Origin: Trachelipus rathkii
Taxonomy: Eukaryota; Arthropoda; Malacostraca; Isopoda; Trachelipodidae
DNA length: 12,500 bases
Reading direction: 5' to 3'
Assembly (NCBI GenBank): GCA_015478945.1
Contig: JABUQX010060211.1
Location: 1-12,500, forward strand
Of the stretch, positions 1 through 9,954 are shown one piece after another. The notes beneath the pieces are model-generated. The model searched no databases. It had not been told where the DNA came from and saw nothing but the letters and a program-made list of their open reading frames with translations. The translations under genes were made by a program, and so were the position numbers. Each line of letters begins with the position of its first letter. The first letter of the stretch is position 1.

Positions 1-1565
1 CGGTGTACTTCGTTCGGTACTCCGTTGGGTGTTTAACCAGTTTTCGCATTTATCATTGAAACGCTTTCCTTTTTCGTGCGCCCTTCAACCTGCTGGATTT
101 ACCATTCTTCAACTTTCTCACTTTACCCATTACATCCTCACTTACTAATAACCTCATCCCCAAAATACCTATTCCTTGCACCATCAAAACCACACATTCA
201 CTAACACCTCATCACTACTGTTAATTTTGTGCAGATTTTCGAAGTGTTCTTTCCACACTCCCCTCATCCATTTCATCAGTTACAAAAAGCACCATCCCTA
301 TTCATTATTCTAAGCAGATTCCCCTTATTCTCATTCTTAACCTTTCCTTCCAGATTTCAAGAAGAGCTTCCTATTTCCTTGTATGTCCTCATTCATCCTC
401 CTTGAAACTGTTCATTTACCTCTTGTTCTCTCCGTATACATCTTTTAGTATTTCTTTTTCCTCCTTACATAATTCCAAGCATCTTTCTTTTGAAACTTCA
501 TCATTTACTTTTAGTACATTCAACCACGCTTCTTTTTACCTTTAACCGCTTTCATCACCTCTTCATTCCACCACTCACTGTTAACATCCTTACTTCCTAC
601 TTTAGCACATCGACATACTTCCTTTGCACTACTAACAATTTGCTTCCTTCATTTGCTTCCAGATTTGTTCAGTATCAACTTGTTCACATTCAACCGATTT
701 ACTAGCGAACGCTCTTACATACTTATCCTTATTCTCTTGCTTACTTAACTCACTCTTAATTTTGCCTACTTCCTTTCGTATCACTTTCCCTCCATCAAGC
801 CCCCACTAACTTAATTTTACAGAACAACATAATGATCCGATAAAGCCCATTCCTAAACCCTCACTGATTTAACAATCATCACATACTTCACAACATCTCC
901 CTTCTTCACCAACACAAAATCAATCATACTTTTTCCTTCGATACCATCTTCCACCTACACCAACTCTAGTACATACTTATGGATACTCTTGTGTTTAAAG
1001 AAAGTATTACTTACACACATACCTCTTTCTTCTGAAATCAATCACCTTCCTACCATTCTCATTTTCTCCCCCACCCCAAAACCACCTACTGTTATACCAT
1101 CCCTTTTTGATCACCTATCAACCATTCAGGTCCCCAACACTATCAATCTGAAAACTCCTACTCACCCCATCCAGAACATCATTCAAATTATTCAATCGTA
1201 CTCTCTTCAATGTTTCCCTCAGATGGACCATACGTCACAACCACACACACCTTGACCTTTCAGAGCTTAAATTTGACCATTAGAATTCTAGGACTCCCAC
1301 ACACACAAAGTCTACCCTTAGCTTTGTACCACAGGTCACTCATCAAAAGTGCAACTCCTTCTCTCCTCTCTCATTCCTTTCTCCTTTCCACACCAGCACA
1401 CATTTCACATCACACCACTTAATTTCACCTTTTCCTTTTATATCTTTGTTGCAGTCACAGCGAGCAAATCAAATTTGCCCATTCTAACATCCATTGCCTC
1501 TCTCCTCTTCTCCTCAACATTTATTCTCTGACATTCCATGTACCATACATTCATACAATTTCGCC
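1..1565 (-). pseudogene. Degenerate LINE ORF2: APE endonuclease, linker and start of reverse transcriptase
   Basis: On the minus strand the reading frames, joined across many breaks, match ORF2 of a non-LTR retrotransposon of the type often misannotated as craniofacial development protein 2-like. The start shows a GTWNV-like motif near 1545. The catalytic-loop motif GDLNG lies near 1121-1135, then SNTFFKHKSIHKY near 970-1010, SMIDFVLV near 905-930, and the terminal endonuclease motif SDHYVVL near 820-840. The linker has WWNEE near 559-573 followed by lysine- and glutamate-rich sequence. A KLKNGK motif near 100 marks the start of the RT region, and the catalytic RT part lies beyond the left edge. 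There are stops and frameshifts throughout, so it is not functional. The element accounts for the G-poor, C/T-rich plus strand here. Family assignment is from remembered motifs. Confidence is high for LINE, moderate for clade. Confidence 0.85.
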
Positions 1566-1830
1566 GAAAAGTTAGAAGGGTCGTTTACGGCGATCATGAC
1601 CATCTCCGAGGCATGCATCAGCATTCCTAGCAAGAGATATGTTGGTAGTGGGCAATAACCCAACTACCACCGCCCCTTAGTCGCTTCTATGACACGCAGG
1701 ACATACGATGTGGGAAATTCTTTCTCCCCCGCACACAGGGATATGAGTAGTAGGGATGTCTGTAAGGTGTTATCTAGAGAATTGAGGTGTACTTCATGTG
1801 TATATGATTTGTGGATAAATGGTGGTTAGT
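1566..1830 (-). other. Probable 5' UTR or head of the antisense LINE
   Basis: This stretch is less AT-rich than its surroundings and directly precedes the LINE endonuclease in the LINE's own orientation. On the minus strand it contains GAAGCGACTAAGGGG, which I associate with untranslated sequence found near repeats in decapod genomes. It also holds a hairpin with arms at 1644-1652 and 1659-1668. No coding frame is convincing. The outer boundary is not marked by a target duplication that I can see. Confidence 0.4.
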
Positions 1831-1905
1831 AATGTTGCCTGGAGGATGAGTGTGTGAAGAATATGAACGCAAAAGAGAAAGACGCACCATTAAAAATGGG
1901 AGGTA

Positions 1906-1910
<5 letters not shown>

Positions 1911-1978
<68 letters not shown>

Positions 1979-1979
1979 G

Positions 1980-2070
<91 letters not shown>
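1911..2070. repeat. (AT)n microsatellite, two arrays
   Basis: A nearly pure AT dinucleotide array runs from 1911 to 1977. A short interruption (cgca) is followed by a second array to about 2070. Both strands read as runs of alternating Tyr and Ile codons, which are not proteins. T-rich low-complexity sequence follows to about 2200. Confidence 0.97.
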
Positions 2071-2074
<4 letters not shown>

Positions 2075-2336
2075 TTTCAACAATTTTTTTTATTTTATTT
2101 TCAAAAAAATTATTATTTTTTTAATTTATTTTTGTTTTATTTGCTTAAAACATTTTGTTTTTACTAAAATTTTTATGCTTTTCATGTTTATAACGTAAAA
2201 CATTTGCGTTTTTACACACCCTAAAGCAATAAATCAGTAAATCAGTAAATCAAACCACCCATCCTACCCTTCCCACGTCACCCATGGTCTATTGATCTAT
2301 TAATCTATTGATCTATTGATTCAAGTCTCTATTTCT
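2071..2336. repeat. Low-complexity DNA with two 8-bp tandem repeats
   Basis: T-rich sequence to about 2220 is followed by two short tandem arrays. One has AAATCAGT repeated about 2.5 times (2231-2253). The other has TCTATTGA four times with one mismatch (2288-2319). No gene is visible. This is the downstream border of the viral-like module, and no Polinton terminus can be recognised here. Confidence 0.7.
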
Positions 2337-2824
2337 TTAGTATAAATAAGCTGGAAAAGAAAACAAGTTTTTTATTTTAAAACATTTATAACAAGTGCAG
2401 ACTACATAATCGTTGACATATAAATTTTTTGTATCAAATATATTTACAAGTTTATTAAAGGAAACATTATTTAAAAAACAAATGATGAAATAAATACAAT
2501 ATACACTACATAAATTAGAATTGATAGGTTGTACATGAAAACATAAGGTCTTAACATATTGAACATTATTATATTTTTAAAAAGATGTTACATAATGATT
2601 ACTAAACATAAAATCTAAATGCAGAGAGTCAATGAAATATAAAACATTATTTTTATTCCTATACACAGTTATCCAGTGTCCATTGTTCGAACATCCCGAG
2701 GAGAAGTTTTGAAGATAAGTCCAGAGTCGGTTTCCAATTTCACTGAGCCGAGTTCATTACAGGCAAATACACCTAAAAATCTTCTTTAGTCTCGAAAGAC
2801 ATTTAATATTTCTTCTTCATTCAT
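2337..2824 (-). pseudogene. PRO: Adenain-like (Ulp1-fold) virion maturation protease, broken
   Basis: In Polintons and adenoviruses this cysteine protease cleaves virion precursor proteins inside the assembling capsid. The start ATG (2824-2822) lies 2 nt after the capsid-gene stop, which fixes it. The N-terminal part reads FLGVFACNEL, typical of the family. The catalytic histidine is in GHWITVY (about 2659-2680), followed by an acidic position in FIDS. The cysteine region reads SNLCSVYC. The family usually has SNVCGHYC, so the nucleophile cysteine is present but its neighbours differ. Total span is 162 codons, near the family's usual size. Breaks are a TAA at 2786-2788, a frameshift near 2690-2700, and a TAA in the middle between the His and Cys motifs. 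The natural stop is TAA at 2337-2339. No single open frame exceeds about 100 codons, so an ORF scan misses the gene. Confidence 0.8.
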
Positions 2825-2826
2825 CT

Positions 2827-3593
2827 TTAATATTTCAAGATTATATTTCGTGCTCTATCAATCTCGATGATTTGAGGATGTTCCCAATACATCAGAACTG
2901 AGATTGGGATGTCAAATTTTGTCCAAATTTGAGACAGTCATAATGTTCCTTTTCTTAGGATATTGAGATGAAAAGCATTACAAGCTGAAAGATCAGCTGT
3001 GAGATCGTAGGCATATAAATTACTGTTTTCAGCATAAGTCTTGAGATCAGCGCCTGTACCGTTATCACTGCAAGACACAGTATTGGCAATTAAATCGTAA
3101 AAAGGTCGTGAACATTGAGAATGTGAACCTTTGTATATCATCTCATAATCACGACCGTATGGTTGACCATTCACATGCAGACTGATACCTCTAAGTCCGA
3201 AATGGGTAAATTTAAATGCAGACTTTCCATAGTTTCCAGAATAAGCCTCGTGTTCTACAATCCTTATTACTACTTTCTGAGGTAAGCTACCATTGACGAT
3301 GGTGGGTAAATTAATACTCGATAATCCTTGGGCAAAATTAAAAATTTTAGTCTTGATTCTCTTGATTGGATATGTGCGGTATCGGTTAAAAGAGATTTCT
3401 CGATTTCCATATGTTTAAGGGGAGATAATTTCACTTTACGTACATAAAGATAAGCATCCAGTAATTTGAAAATAGGTTTTGGAACGGTAGTTGTGGCTCC
3501 GAAACTGCTATGGATATTAAGCGCAAATTGAGGTGTAGATCTAGTTAATCTGATACGGGTGTCCACTGATTGTAGAATAAGTCTTTCCAGTGA

Positions 3594-3684
<91 letters not shown>

Positions 3685-3685
3685 T

Positions 3686-3759
<74 letters not shown>

Positions 3760-4263
3760 ATATTCGTATGTGTTATTTTTAGATTTAGCTGCGTTGTCCC
3801 TATGTTTCTCTACATCTTTTAAATTGTAATATCCACATGATTGCAGGTGAGACTCCTTCGCATCTTGAGAATAATTTAGTAAAGTTTCAATATAACTTCT
3901 ATAAGGGTAACTTGCAGCTGATGCTCCTAGGGATGTTTCATTTAAAAACACTTCAATCTGATTAAAACATGTATACAGGAAATTTGTCTCGGTGTACACT
4001 GTGTGTTCGGTGCCTGTGAGATCTGACCCATCTTCATTTACTAACTTAGTCTTCAGATATAAAAACACATTCGAAGGGTCAAGATATTGGTCAGAAGTGC
4101 CTGGTAAATTGAATTCGAGAGGGACATCCGTATTGGTGATTGCTTGAACAGGGTTAATACTAATAAAATTGGATTCACTTACACTGATCTGTGTAGGATT
4201 TATAGAAAAGAGATCCAATTCGCTCTTATAACAATCGGGGCTAGAGGGGTGGAGGAAATGCAT
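2827..4263 (-). pseudogene. MCP: Polinton/adintovirus major capsid protein (double jelly roll), broken
   Basis: This is the hexon-type capsid protein of Polintons, known in animal genomes as uncharacterized protein F54H12.2-like. The N-terminus carries the family pattern (CYKSELDLFS, then PYRSYIETLLNY near 3870-3910). The middle carries RLIL...DTRIRLTRS near 3535-3590. The C-terminal half has FTHFGL and later YAYDLT. The end has IEIDRARNI, matching the conserved terminal signature. Breaks: a TA/TG microsatellite at 3596-3757 takes the place of roughly 20-30 expected residues, a frameshift lies near 3390, and a TGA sits at 2938-2940 about 38 codons before the natural stop TAA (2827-2829). Without the microsatellite the length (about 425-450 codons) would be near normal. 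The downstream protease start is 2 nt away. Confidence 0.9.
3596..3757. repeat. Compound (TA)n-(TG)n microsatellite inside the capsid gene
   Basis: A TA array runs from about 3596 to 3681, with a short interruption (agttatatat). It continues as TA to about 3724, then changes to a TG array at 3725-3757. It interrupts the antisense capsid gene between its N-terminal third and the rest. The TG end abuts the upstream coding side. Confidence 0.97.
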
Positions 4264-4458
4264 CTTGCTGCTACAATCGCTTGACGTATAATGAGGAAAG
4301 CTGTGTTTTAAACATTTCTTGCCTTAATACCAAATAGATCCAGGCTATTTTTATTTATATAAAAGATTGCCACATCATAATCAGCCAGCAGCAGTATTTT
4401 ATTTTCTTTATCATTTCACGATCTACACCTTGCTCGTCATCTTGCCCCGTATTTTTCT

Positions 4459-4701
4459 TTAAACATCATCTAACATTTCATCTGAAGTATCGGCTAGTCG
4501 ACGTTTTACAGCCGTACGAGGGTCGACACCACCCATAATATCCTGGATAGTGTCTATACCTGTCCTAGCCGCTTTTTTAGCGATGTATTTACCTCCTGAT
4601 TTAAACAAAGGGATAGCACGTCGGAACAACGAAGCAAAAAATCCACCTAAACCATACCCCCTCTGCATTCTTGAACCCCTGAAGACTCTTTCTCTTTCCA
4701 T
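4459..4701 (-). CDS. Small basic virion-core-like protein (adenovirus pX / Polinton small protein type), intact frame
   Basis: This is an 80-residue protein. A basic start (ERERVFRGSRMQRG) precedes a glycine-rich turn (YGLGGFFASLF). Then comes an amphipathic, lysine/arginine-rich stretch (RRAIPLFKSGGKYIAKKAAR), a GIDTIQDIMGG segment and a basic plus acidic tail. Polintons and adintoviruses encode a short protein of this kind (G-L-G-G-L-F-R pattern), compared in the literature with adenovirus core protein X. The role in DNA condensation or membrane interaction is inferred, not shown. The ATG lies 12 nt after the stop of the upstream penton-like gene. It is the only gene of the module without a stop or frameshift, but its short length makes survival by chance plausible. 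The 195 nt between it and the capsid gene hold no convincing frame. Confidence 0.65.
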   Translation of the reverse strand: MERERVFRGSRMQRGYGLGGFFASLFRRAIPLFKSGGKYIAKKAARTGIDTIQDIMGGVDPRTAVKRRLADTSDEMLDDV

Positions 4702-4713
4702 TATTATTATTAT

Positions 4714-5666
4714 TTATCGGAGCTTCCTTCTTACGTGTACTTTACACACTGCTGTCCCAACTGTGAATGGGTATGGGTTACCTTCAACGTCTCTTATAAA
4801 AATATGAATTGACAGCTGGGTCTTACCCAGCGGTAAATAGTGAACATTAGGAAAGGTTATAACTTTACAATCTTTTGGAAAATGAACTACTCTTAACAAG
4901 GAGGCTTTAGTATTCCCAACATACTGATGGTCTATAATATCTGTATAAACATAGGCCATACCAGGATCTTGTAACAACGCGTCAGGATCACATATGAAAT
5001 GTAATGAATTAGGAAAAGTTGTTTTTGAAGATGCTATATAATCGTCAATAGTAGGTAGGTAATGAAATAGAAGACGTATAAAATTGCTAGGATTGTGGTT
5101 ATGGTTCACCTCCTCTTCTGAAGGGTTATCTGTAAGACGAACACACTTACGCCACCATGCATAGGGTTGAAACTGGAATGTGTTTAAATCGTGTAAATTT
5201 ACAGTACGCCAAGATCTTAAAGACACCAGTTCCATTACCTCTCCCTTTGGTTTATTAGTACAAAATGCAAGGTCTTGAAATATACGACTTACTATGAATT
5301 TGGTTATTGAAGTATCTAAGTACATCCAAAAGAGATTTGTATAACCCTCGCTTTATAGTAAACCTTTCAATGTAATATTCGACACCATCACGTTTCTGTA
5401 TATGTAAACTGGCAGTGTTACGTAATTTCAAAGTGTTTTTTACAAAATCAATATTTCTATAAATCATGAATCCAACCCTGGGGGGTGATCACATTCTCTA
5501 AACTGCCGTCAAGAATTATTTCACTTAATCCTGCTTCAAACATTTCTCGCTCGAGAGTTATAGGGTTCAATATTTCTGTATTAAAGTCAGATATTTTATT
5601 TTCAGGATGGAGATCCATAGAGGCCGAGGAAGGTAGCGTTAAATAGAAATGCTCTTCGGAAGTCAT
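4714..5666 (-). pseudogene. Penton-like minor capsid protein, copy A (broken by two frameshifts)
   Basis: About 317 codons in three pieces. The start is MTSEEHFYLTLPSSASMDLH, a short-strand opening typical of the minor capsid proteins of invertebrate Polintons (FYVTLPS...). It is followed by an EAGLSEI motif near 5530. The C-terminus has FPNVHYLPL, then a D-x-E-G-N-P-Y-P-F motif and a V-H-V-R-R end, matching the family's D-x-x-G-x-x-x-PF...LHFRR signature. By family knowledge this protein sits at the capsid vertices. The penton role is inferred by position and signature. Frameshifts lie near a C6 run at 5476-5483 and near 5290-5300. The final piece (5325 to 4714) is open for 203 codons. A second copy lies directly upstream. 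Confidence 0.65.
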
Positions 5667-5719
5667 GATTATTGTTTCTCAATTTCGCATGCACTTATTT
5701 ACGAGCTAGACTCTTTATA

Positions 5720-6663
5720 CTACTGGAGCTTCTTTCGTATATGTACTTTACACACAGCTGTTCCATCTGTGAATGGATAAGGGTTCCCTTCGACATCTTT
5801 TATATACACCCTTATGGTTCTAAGTTGAGGATTATTCAAAGGTATATAGTGTACACTAGGAAAACTTATAACTCTGATATCCTTAGGAAAATGTATCACT
5901 CTTAGTAACTGTGCTTTAGTGTTTCCAACATACTGGGGTTCCACAATATCAGTGTAAACATATGCTACGCCAGGGTCATGTAACATCTTTGAAGGGTCAC
6001 ATACAAAATGTAATGAGTCATCGGTGTTGCTTTTACAAGCACATATCTATATACTCTTCCATAGTGGGGATATAACGTATTAATTCATTTAGAGCGCTTT
6101 GATATCGTTGATTCTTAAATTGTGTCGTAACGTAGTAATTACATTTACAAACCAGTCAGAAATTAAACAAGGAAACAAATAAATAAACTTCTATCTTTCA
6201 GGTTTACTTGAGCTTGAGACTTTAAGGTGATTAACACATTGTCTTCGTTGAATGTTTTATTAACTAGAAATACTAAATCTTTACATATACGACTTGATCC
6301 AAATTGTTTGTTTAAGTCTATGAACACATTGGTAAGAGATTTATAGAGACCCCGGTTTATTAAATATCTTTCAAAAAAATATTCTCTGTCGGCTCTCTCG
6401 ATAACCCTCATATCTGTGTTAATTTTTAACACGTTTTTAACATTCTCAATACTTCTAAATATTACAAACGCCATATGTGAATCAGGCATATTCTAGATAT
6501 GCGCGTCCAGTATCATTTCGCATAACCCTACTTCATACATTTCTCTCTCGAGCTTTATAGGTTTCAATAACTCTGTAGTAAAGTCTGATATTTTATTTCC
6601 AGGATGTAGGTCCATAGAAGCTGATGAAGGCAACGTTAAATAGAAATGATCTTCACTCTCCAT
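5720..6663 (-). pseudogene. Penton-like minor capsid protein, copy B (paralog of copy A, more decayed)
   Basis: This is a tandem paralog of copy A. Both share the opening HFYLTLPSSASMDLHP, the MxEVGL/EAGLSEI region, the ERY/ERF...RGLYKSL motif, the DPGxAYVYTDI motif, the YVGNTKAxLLRVxHFPKD stretch, and the DVEGNPYPF...KVHxRKKL end. Both genes are almost equally long (944 and 953 nt), and the starts are 997 nt apart. Copy B is more broken. It has a TAG at 6493-6495, where copy A has a glutamate codon, several stops and frame changes in 5990-6165, and its last open piece at 5986-5720. It starts 18 nt after the integrase stop and ends 53 nt before copy A. The copies differ at many residues, so the duplication is older than recent. 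Confidence 0.65.
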
Positions 6664-6681
6664 GTTCACAAAGTAAACTGA

Positions 6682-7121
6682 TCAATGTTTCTTAATTTCA
6701 CTAGCATTTATATAACTATTAAACTTCATAGGGTAGCCCACCCATTTGACAAGATACTGTTTAGTTTTACCTCTTCCTTTAGATCCTAATATTTTTTCTA
6801 TTTTATATTCGTGACTCTCAGGATCAAATCGTATTTTCTGTATTTCTTGTTTATAGAACCCTCCTTTTATTTTTTCACCATCTAAATCCTCAAGATAGTA
6901 TAATTTTAACCCGTCTCTGATGGTATCTACTTTAAAAACTTCTCTCGACCATTTAGCTTCGTACTCTTTTCTGAAATTTTCATCAGCCCTAGACACTCTC
7001 ACATAATCTCATACTTTAATACCTGTGTTATCTTTATTACTACATTGTGTTACTAGAAACAGAACGTTTTATTTTCACCATCTCTTCAGGAGAAATATTT
7101 AATGTTCTATGATAAAACCTA
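6682..7121 (-). pseudogene. INT: Polinton integrase, C-terminal part with chromodomain (3' fragment)
   Basis: This is the downstream half of the integrase gene split by the transposon. Just inside the break it reads FYHRTLNISPEEM, the conserved end of the integrase core. After a frameshift near 7055-7070 and a TGA at 7009-7011 it continues as DYVRVSRADENF...W, the family's C-terminal SH3-like part. It ends in a chromodomain (YKIEKIL...KQYLVKWVGYP...FNSYI), which in Polintons is thought to steer integration to chromatin marks. The aromatic positions Y, W and F/Y of a methyl-lysine cage are present. The stop is TGA at 6682, 18 nt before the next gene. Confidence 0.85.
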
Positions 7122-7124
7122 TTA
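7122..7124. repeat. Target site duplication TTA, left copy
   Basis: The 3-bp TTA directly left of the CACTG terminus is repeated at 10002-10004 directly right of the CAGTG terminus. One copy belongs to the integrase gene. With a single copy the integrase frame is continuous across the site. Confidence 0.8.
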
Positions 7125-7160
7125 CACTGGTCAACAGTGAAAAATTTTCCAATTCAAAAT
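7125..7160 (+). repeat. Left terminal inverted repeat of the DNA transposon
   Basis: It begins CACTGGTCAACAGTG and continues with TGAAAAATTTTCC and CAAAAT. It matches the reverse complement of 9955-10001 apart from one base in the first 12 and a gap of about 10 bases. The first 15 bases are themselves an inverted repeat: CACTG, five bases, CAGTG. Confidence 0.8.
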
Positions 7161-7489
7161 TATTATTTCCTAATCATTTCAACATAGAAAAAACGAAAAT
7201 GACCTTGAAATTTGGCAGTTGGTTTGGAATATTTCTGTGACGAATCATAATTGGTATTTTATTATAAGGAATAGAAGCACATAATAGTTATGATTAATGT
7301 AATATATTAAACGAATTTATGTAAAGTAATGAAATACATATATTACCTTTTAATAAACAATGTAAATATATAACCTTTCGGTATATGGTGAGGCATGGCA
7401 ACGTTACAAATGTACTGACAGCAATTGGGAACCTACAGTTAGTTGGTCGTCTGTGCTAACATGTAGAATGAAGTGTATTTTCTTGTTAA

Positions 7490-7920
<431 letters not shown>

Positions 7921-7973
7921 CAGAAATAACATTCAGTTTAGTGATATCAATTTTGAGATTTAAAATAACGAGA

Positions 7974-9676
7974 ATGCCACGGCATTGTAAAAATTTGGCG
8001 GACAGTTTCTGTTACGTGTGTGGTCTGGTTACTTTTCTGACCAAAAACGTCGGATTACTCCAATCATAAAGGCTGCATATCGCGCATATTTCGGTATCCA
8101 GTTAGGAGACCAGGACAAGCACTGGGCTCCGCACATTGTCTGCAATACATGTGCTGTGCGCCTACGCGGATGGATGAACAAAACAATACATTCTATGCCT
8201 TTTGTCATTCCAATGATTTGGAGGGAGCCCTCAAATCATGTAAACGATTGCTATTCTGCATGATACCTCCCGTTAGTCATGGCATGTCAAGAAAAAAAAG
8301 GCGACTGTAAAGTATCCTAAAATCCTGTCAGAAATCCTACCAGTACCCAATGCAGACTGTTTGCTCATACACCGGAATTTCACTCCAGTACACTACAATT
8401 TTGAGTCAGACATTGGCTGAGGATTGTTGAAGTGAGGAATCACCTTGTTCTTCCTCATCAAATGATCCGGATTTTGTGATTGACACTCAAGAATCTTGTC
8501 AGCCAAAATTGTTTTATCAAGCTGGATTAAATGATTTAATTCGAGACCTAGACCTACCTAAAGTCAAATCAGAGCTTTCGGCATCAAGGCTTCAAGAAAG
8601 GAATCTCCTACTACCTAATGTTAATGTATCCACATACAGGAATCACCAACACGATCTGAATCAATACCTTCGAAATGAAAATTCTCTTGTTGCCTGTTGT
8701 GATGTGCCTGGTTTGATGAAGGCTTTACATTTAGAATACAAGCCAGAAGACTGGAGACTATTCATAGATTCTTTTAAGATAAGTTTAAAAGCTGTATTGC
8801 TACATAATGGCAATTCTCTTCCTTCAATTCCTATTGGATATTCTGTGTATATATGAAAGAAACGTATGCAAATATGAAAGCACTTCTTATTGCAATTAAA
8901 TACACTGACCATCGCTGGCACCTCTGGGGAGACTTGAAGGTCATTGCAATACTGTTGGGCATGCAATTGGGATACACCAAGTACTACTGTTTCCTCTGTA
9001 ACTGGGATAGTCGGGATAGGTCTTCTCATTACAAGCGTAAAGTCTGGCCAGATAGGGAACATTTCTTGCCAGGTGAGAAAAATGTTCAGCATCCTCCTCT
9101 GGTAGACCGAACAAAATTCTTTTGCCATCTTTACACATCAAACTTGGACTCATGAAAAACTTTGTGAAGGGAATGGACCAGGATGGAGAAGGTTTTCAGT
9201 ACCTCAGAAAACAATTTCCAAAACTCAGTGATGCTAAAGTTAAAGAAGGCATCTTCGTTGGGTCGCAAATTCGTAAACTTCTTAAGGATGCTAACTTTGA
9301 GCTAGCACTTGCTGTCCATGAGAAAGCAGCATGGACAGCATTTAAAGACGTTGTTCAGGGCTTCCTAGAAAATCGTAATGTTGATAACTACGTTGATATT
9401 GTGGATACACTTCTAGAAACGTATCGTCAATTAGGGTGCAACATGTCACTCAAGATCCATTTCCTACATTCTCACCTGGACTTCTTCCCTGACAATTGTG
9501 GCGCCGTGAGCGACGAGCATGGTGAGCGATTTCATCAAGATATATCTAGAATGGAAAGAAGGTATCAAGGTAAATGGAACGCCTCCATGCTTGCGAACTA
9601 TTGCTGGACAGTGACAAGAGACGCCTCAGAAACCATTCACAAGCGAGTAGCAAAGAGATGTTATTCAAGAGATTAA
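7974..9676 (+). pseudogene. Transposase-like protein of an uncharacterized multi-copy family, with several frameshifts
   Basis: The start ATG (7974) gives [17 protein letters not shown]. After a frameshift near 8035 come [32 protein letters not shown] and MIWREP. Together they form an N-terminal Cys/His zinc cluster like the opening of uncharacterized proteins abundant in arthropod and cephalopod genomes. A basic/serine-acidic linker (8260-8475) is broken by more frameshifts, one in an A8 run at 8291-8298. The core follows. FIDS (Asp codon 8767) is followed by SLKAVLLHNG. WGDLK (Asp codon 8931) is followed by a CxxC at 8988-8999 and WDSRD. GLMKNF and a Glu in DEHGERFHQD (codons 9515 or 9524) come last. 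The D...D-CxxC...E layout resembles CMC-group RNase H-fold transposases. Further frameshifts lie near 8850 (a TATATA tract) and 9110-9120. The natural stop is 9674-9676. The transposase role is inferred from the element ends. Confidence 0.75.
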
Positions 9677-9954
9677 CATTAAAATGTGAAGTTACTGATT
9701 ATACTGACATGAAAAGTTAAACATTACACATAGGCAAAATATAATAATTAATGTCATATAAAATTTATTTACGTTTTTGGTAGTTGTGTACTTATTTTAT
9801 GATATTAAAGAGCTTCAATTGGTATCTTTTCGATAGTTAAGATGTAAGTTCTATGTTATTATTTAATATGTAAATATCTTCAAAACCAGAGCTAATACAT
9901 AAAAATTATTATCAAATTTGTGTTTCTCGACCAAAAACTAGTAAAGTTTTTTCT
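9677..9954. other. 3' non-coding end of the DNA transposon
   Basis: AT-rich sequence between the transposase stop and the right terminal repeat. I see no gene or strong polyadenylation signal in it. Confidence 0.6.

Noticed and set aside
490..1531. Several plus-strand open frames of 60-88 codons rich in Leu, Ser, Thr, Pro
   Set aside because: They are antisense shadows of the LINE. The minus strand carries recognisable endonuclease motifs, while these have only the composition expected from its complement.
1826..2198. Open frames of alternating Tyr and Ile on both strands
   Set aside because: TA microsatellite translated. The same applies to the frames at 3559-3822, 7773-7970 and 10936-11331.
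2231..2319. CRISPR-like array in the 8-bp tandem repeats
   Set aside because: The units are 8 bp with no spacers, and the window is eukaryotic.
4550..5905. Plus-strand open frames opposite the small basic protein and the penton-like gene B
   Set aside because: They lack recognisable motifs and lie antisense to genes with matching family signatures.
8661..9128. A 155-codon minus-strand open frame
   Set aside because: It lies opposite the transposase core, whose plus-strand frame has family motifs. The minus frame has none.
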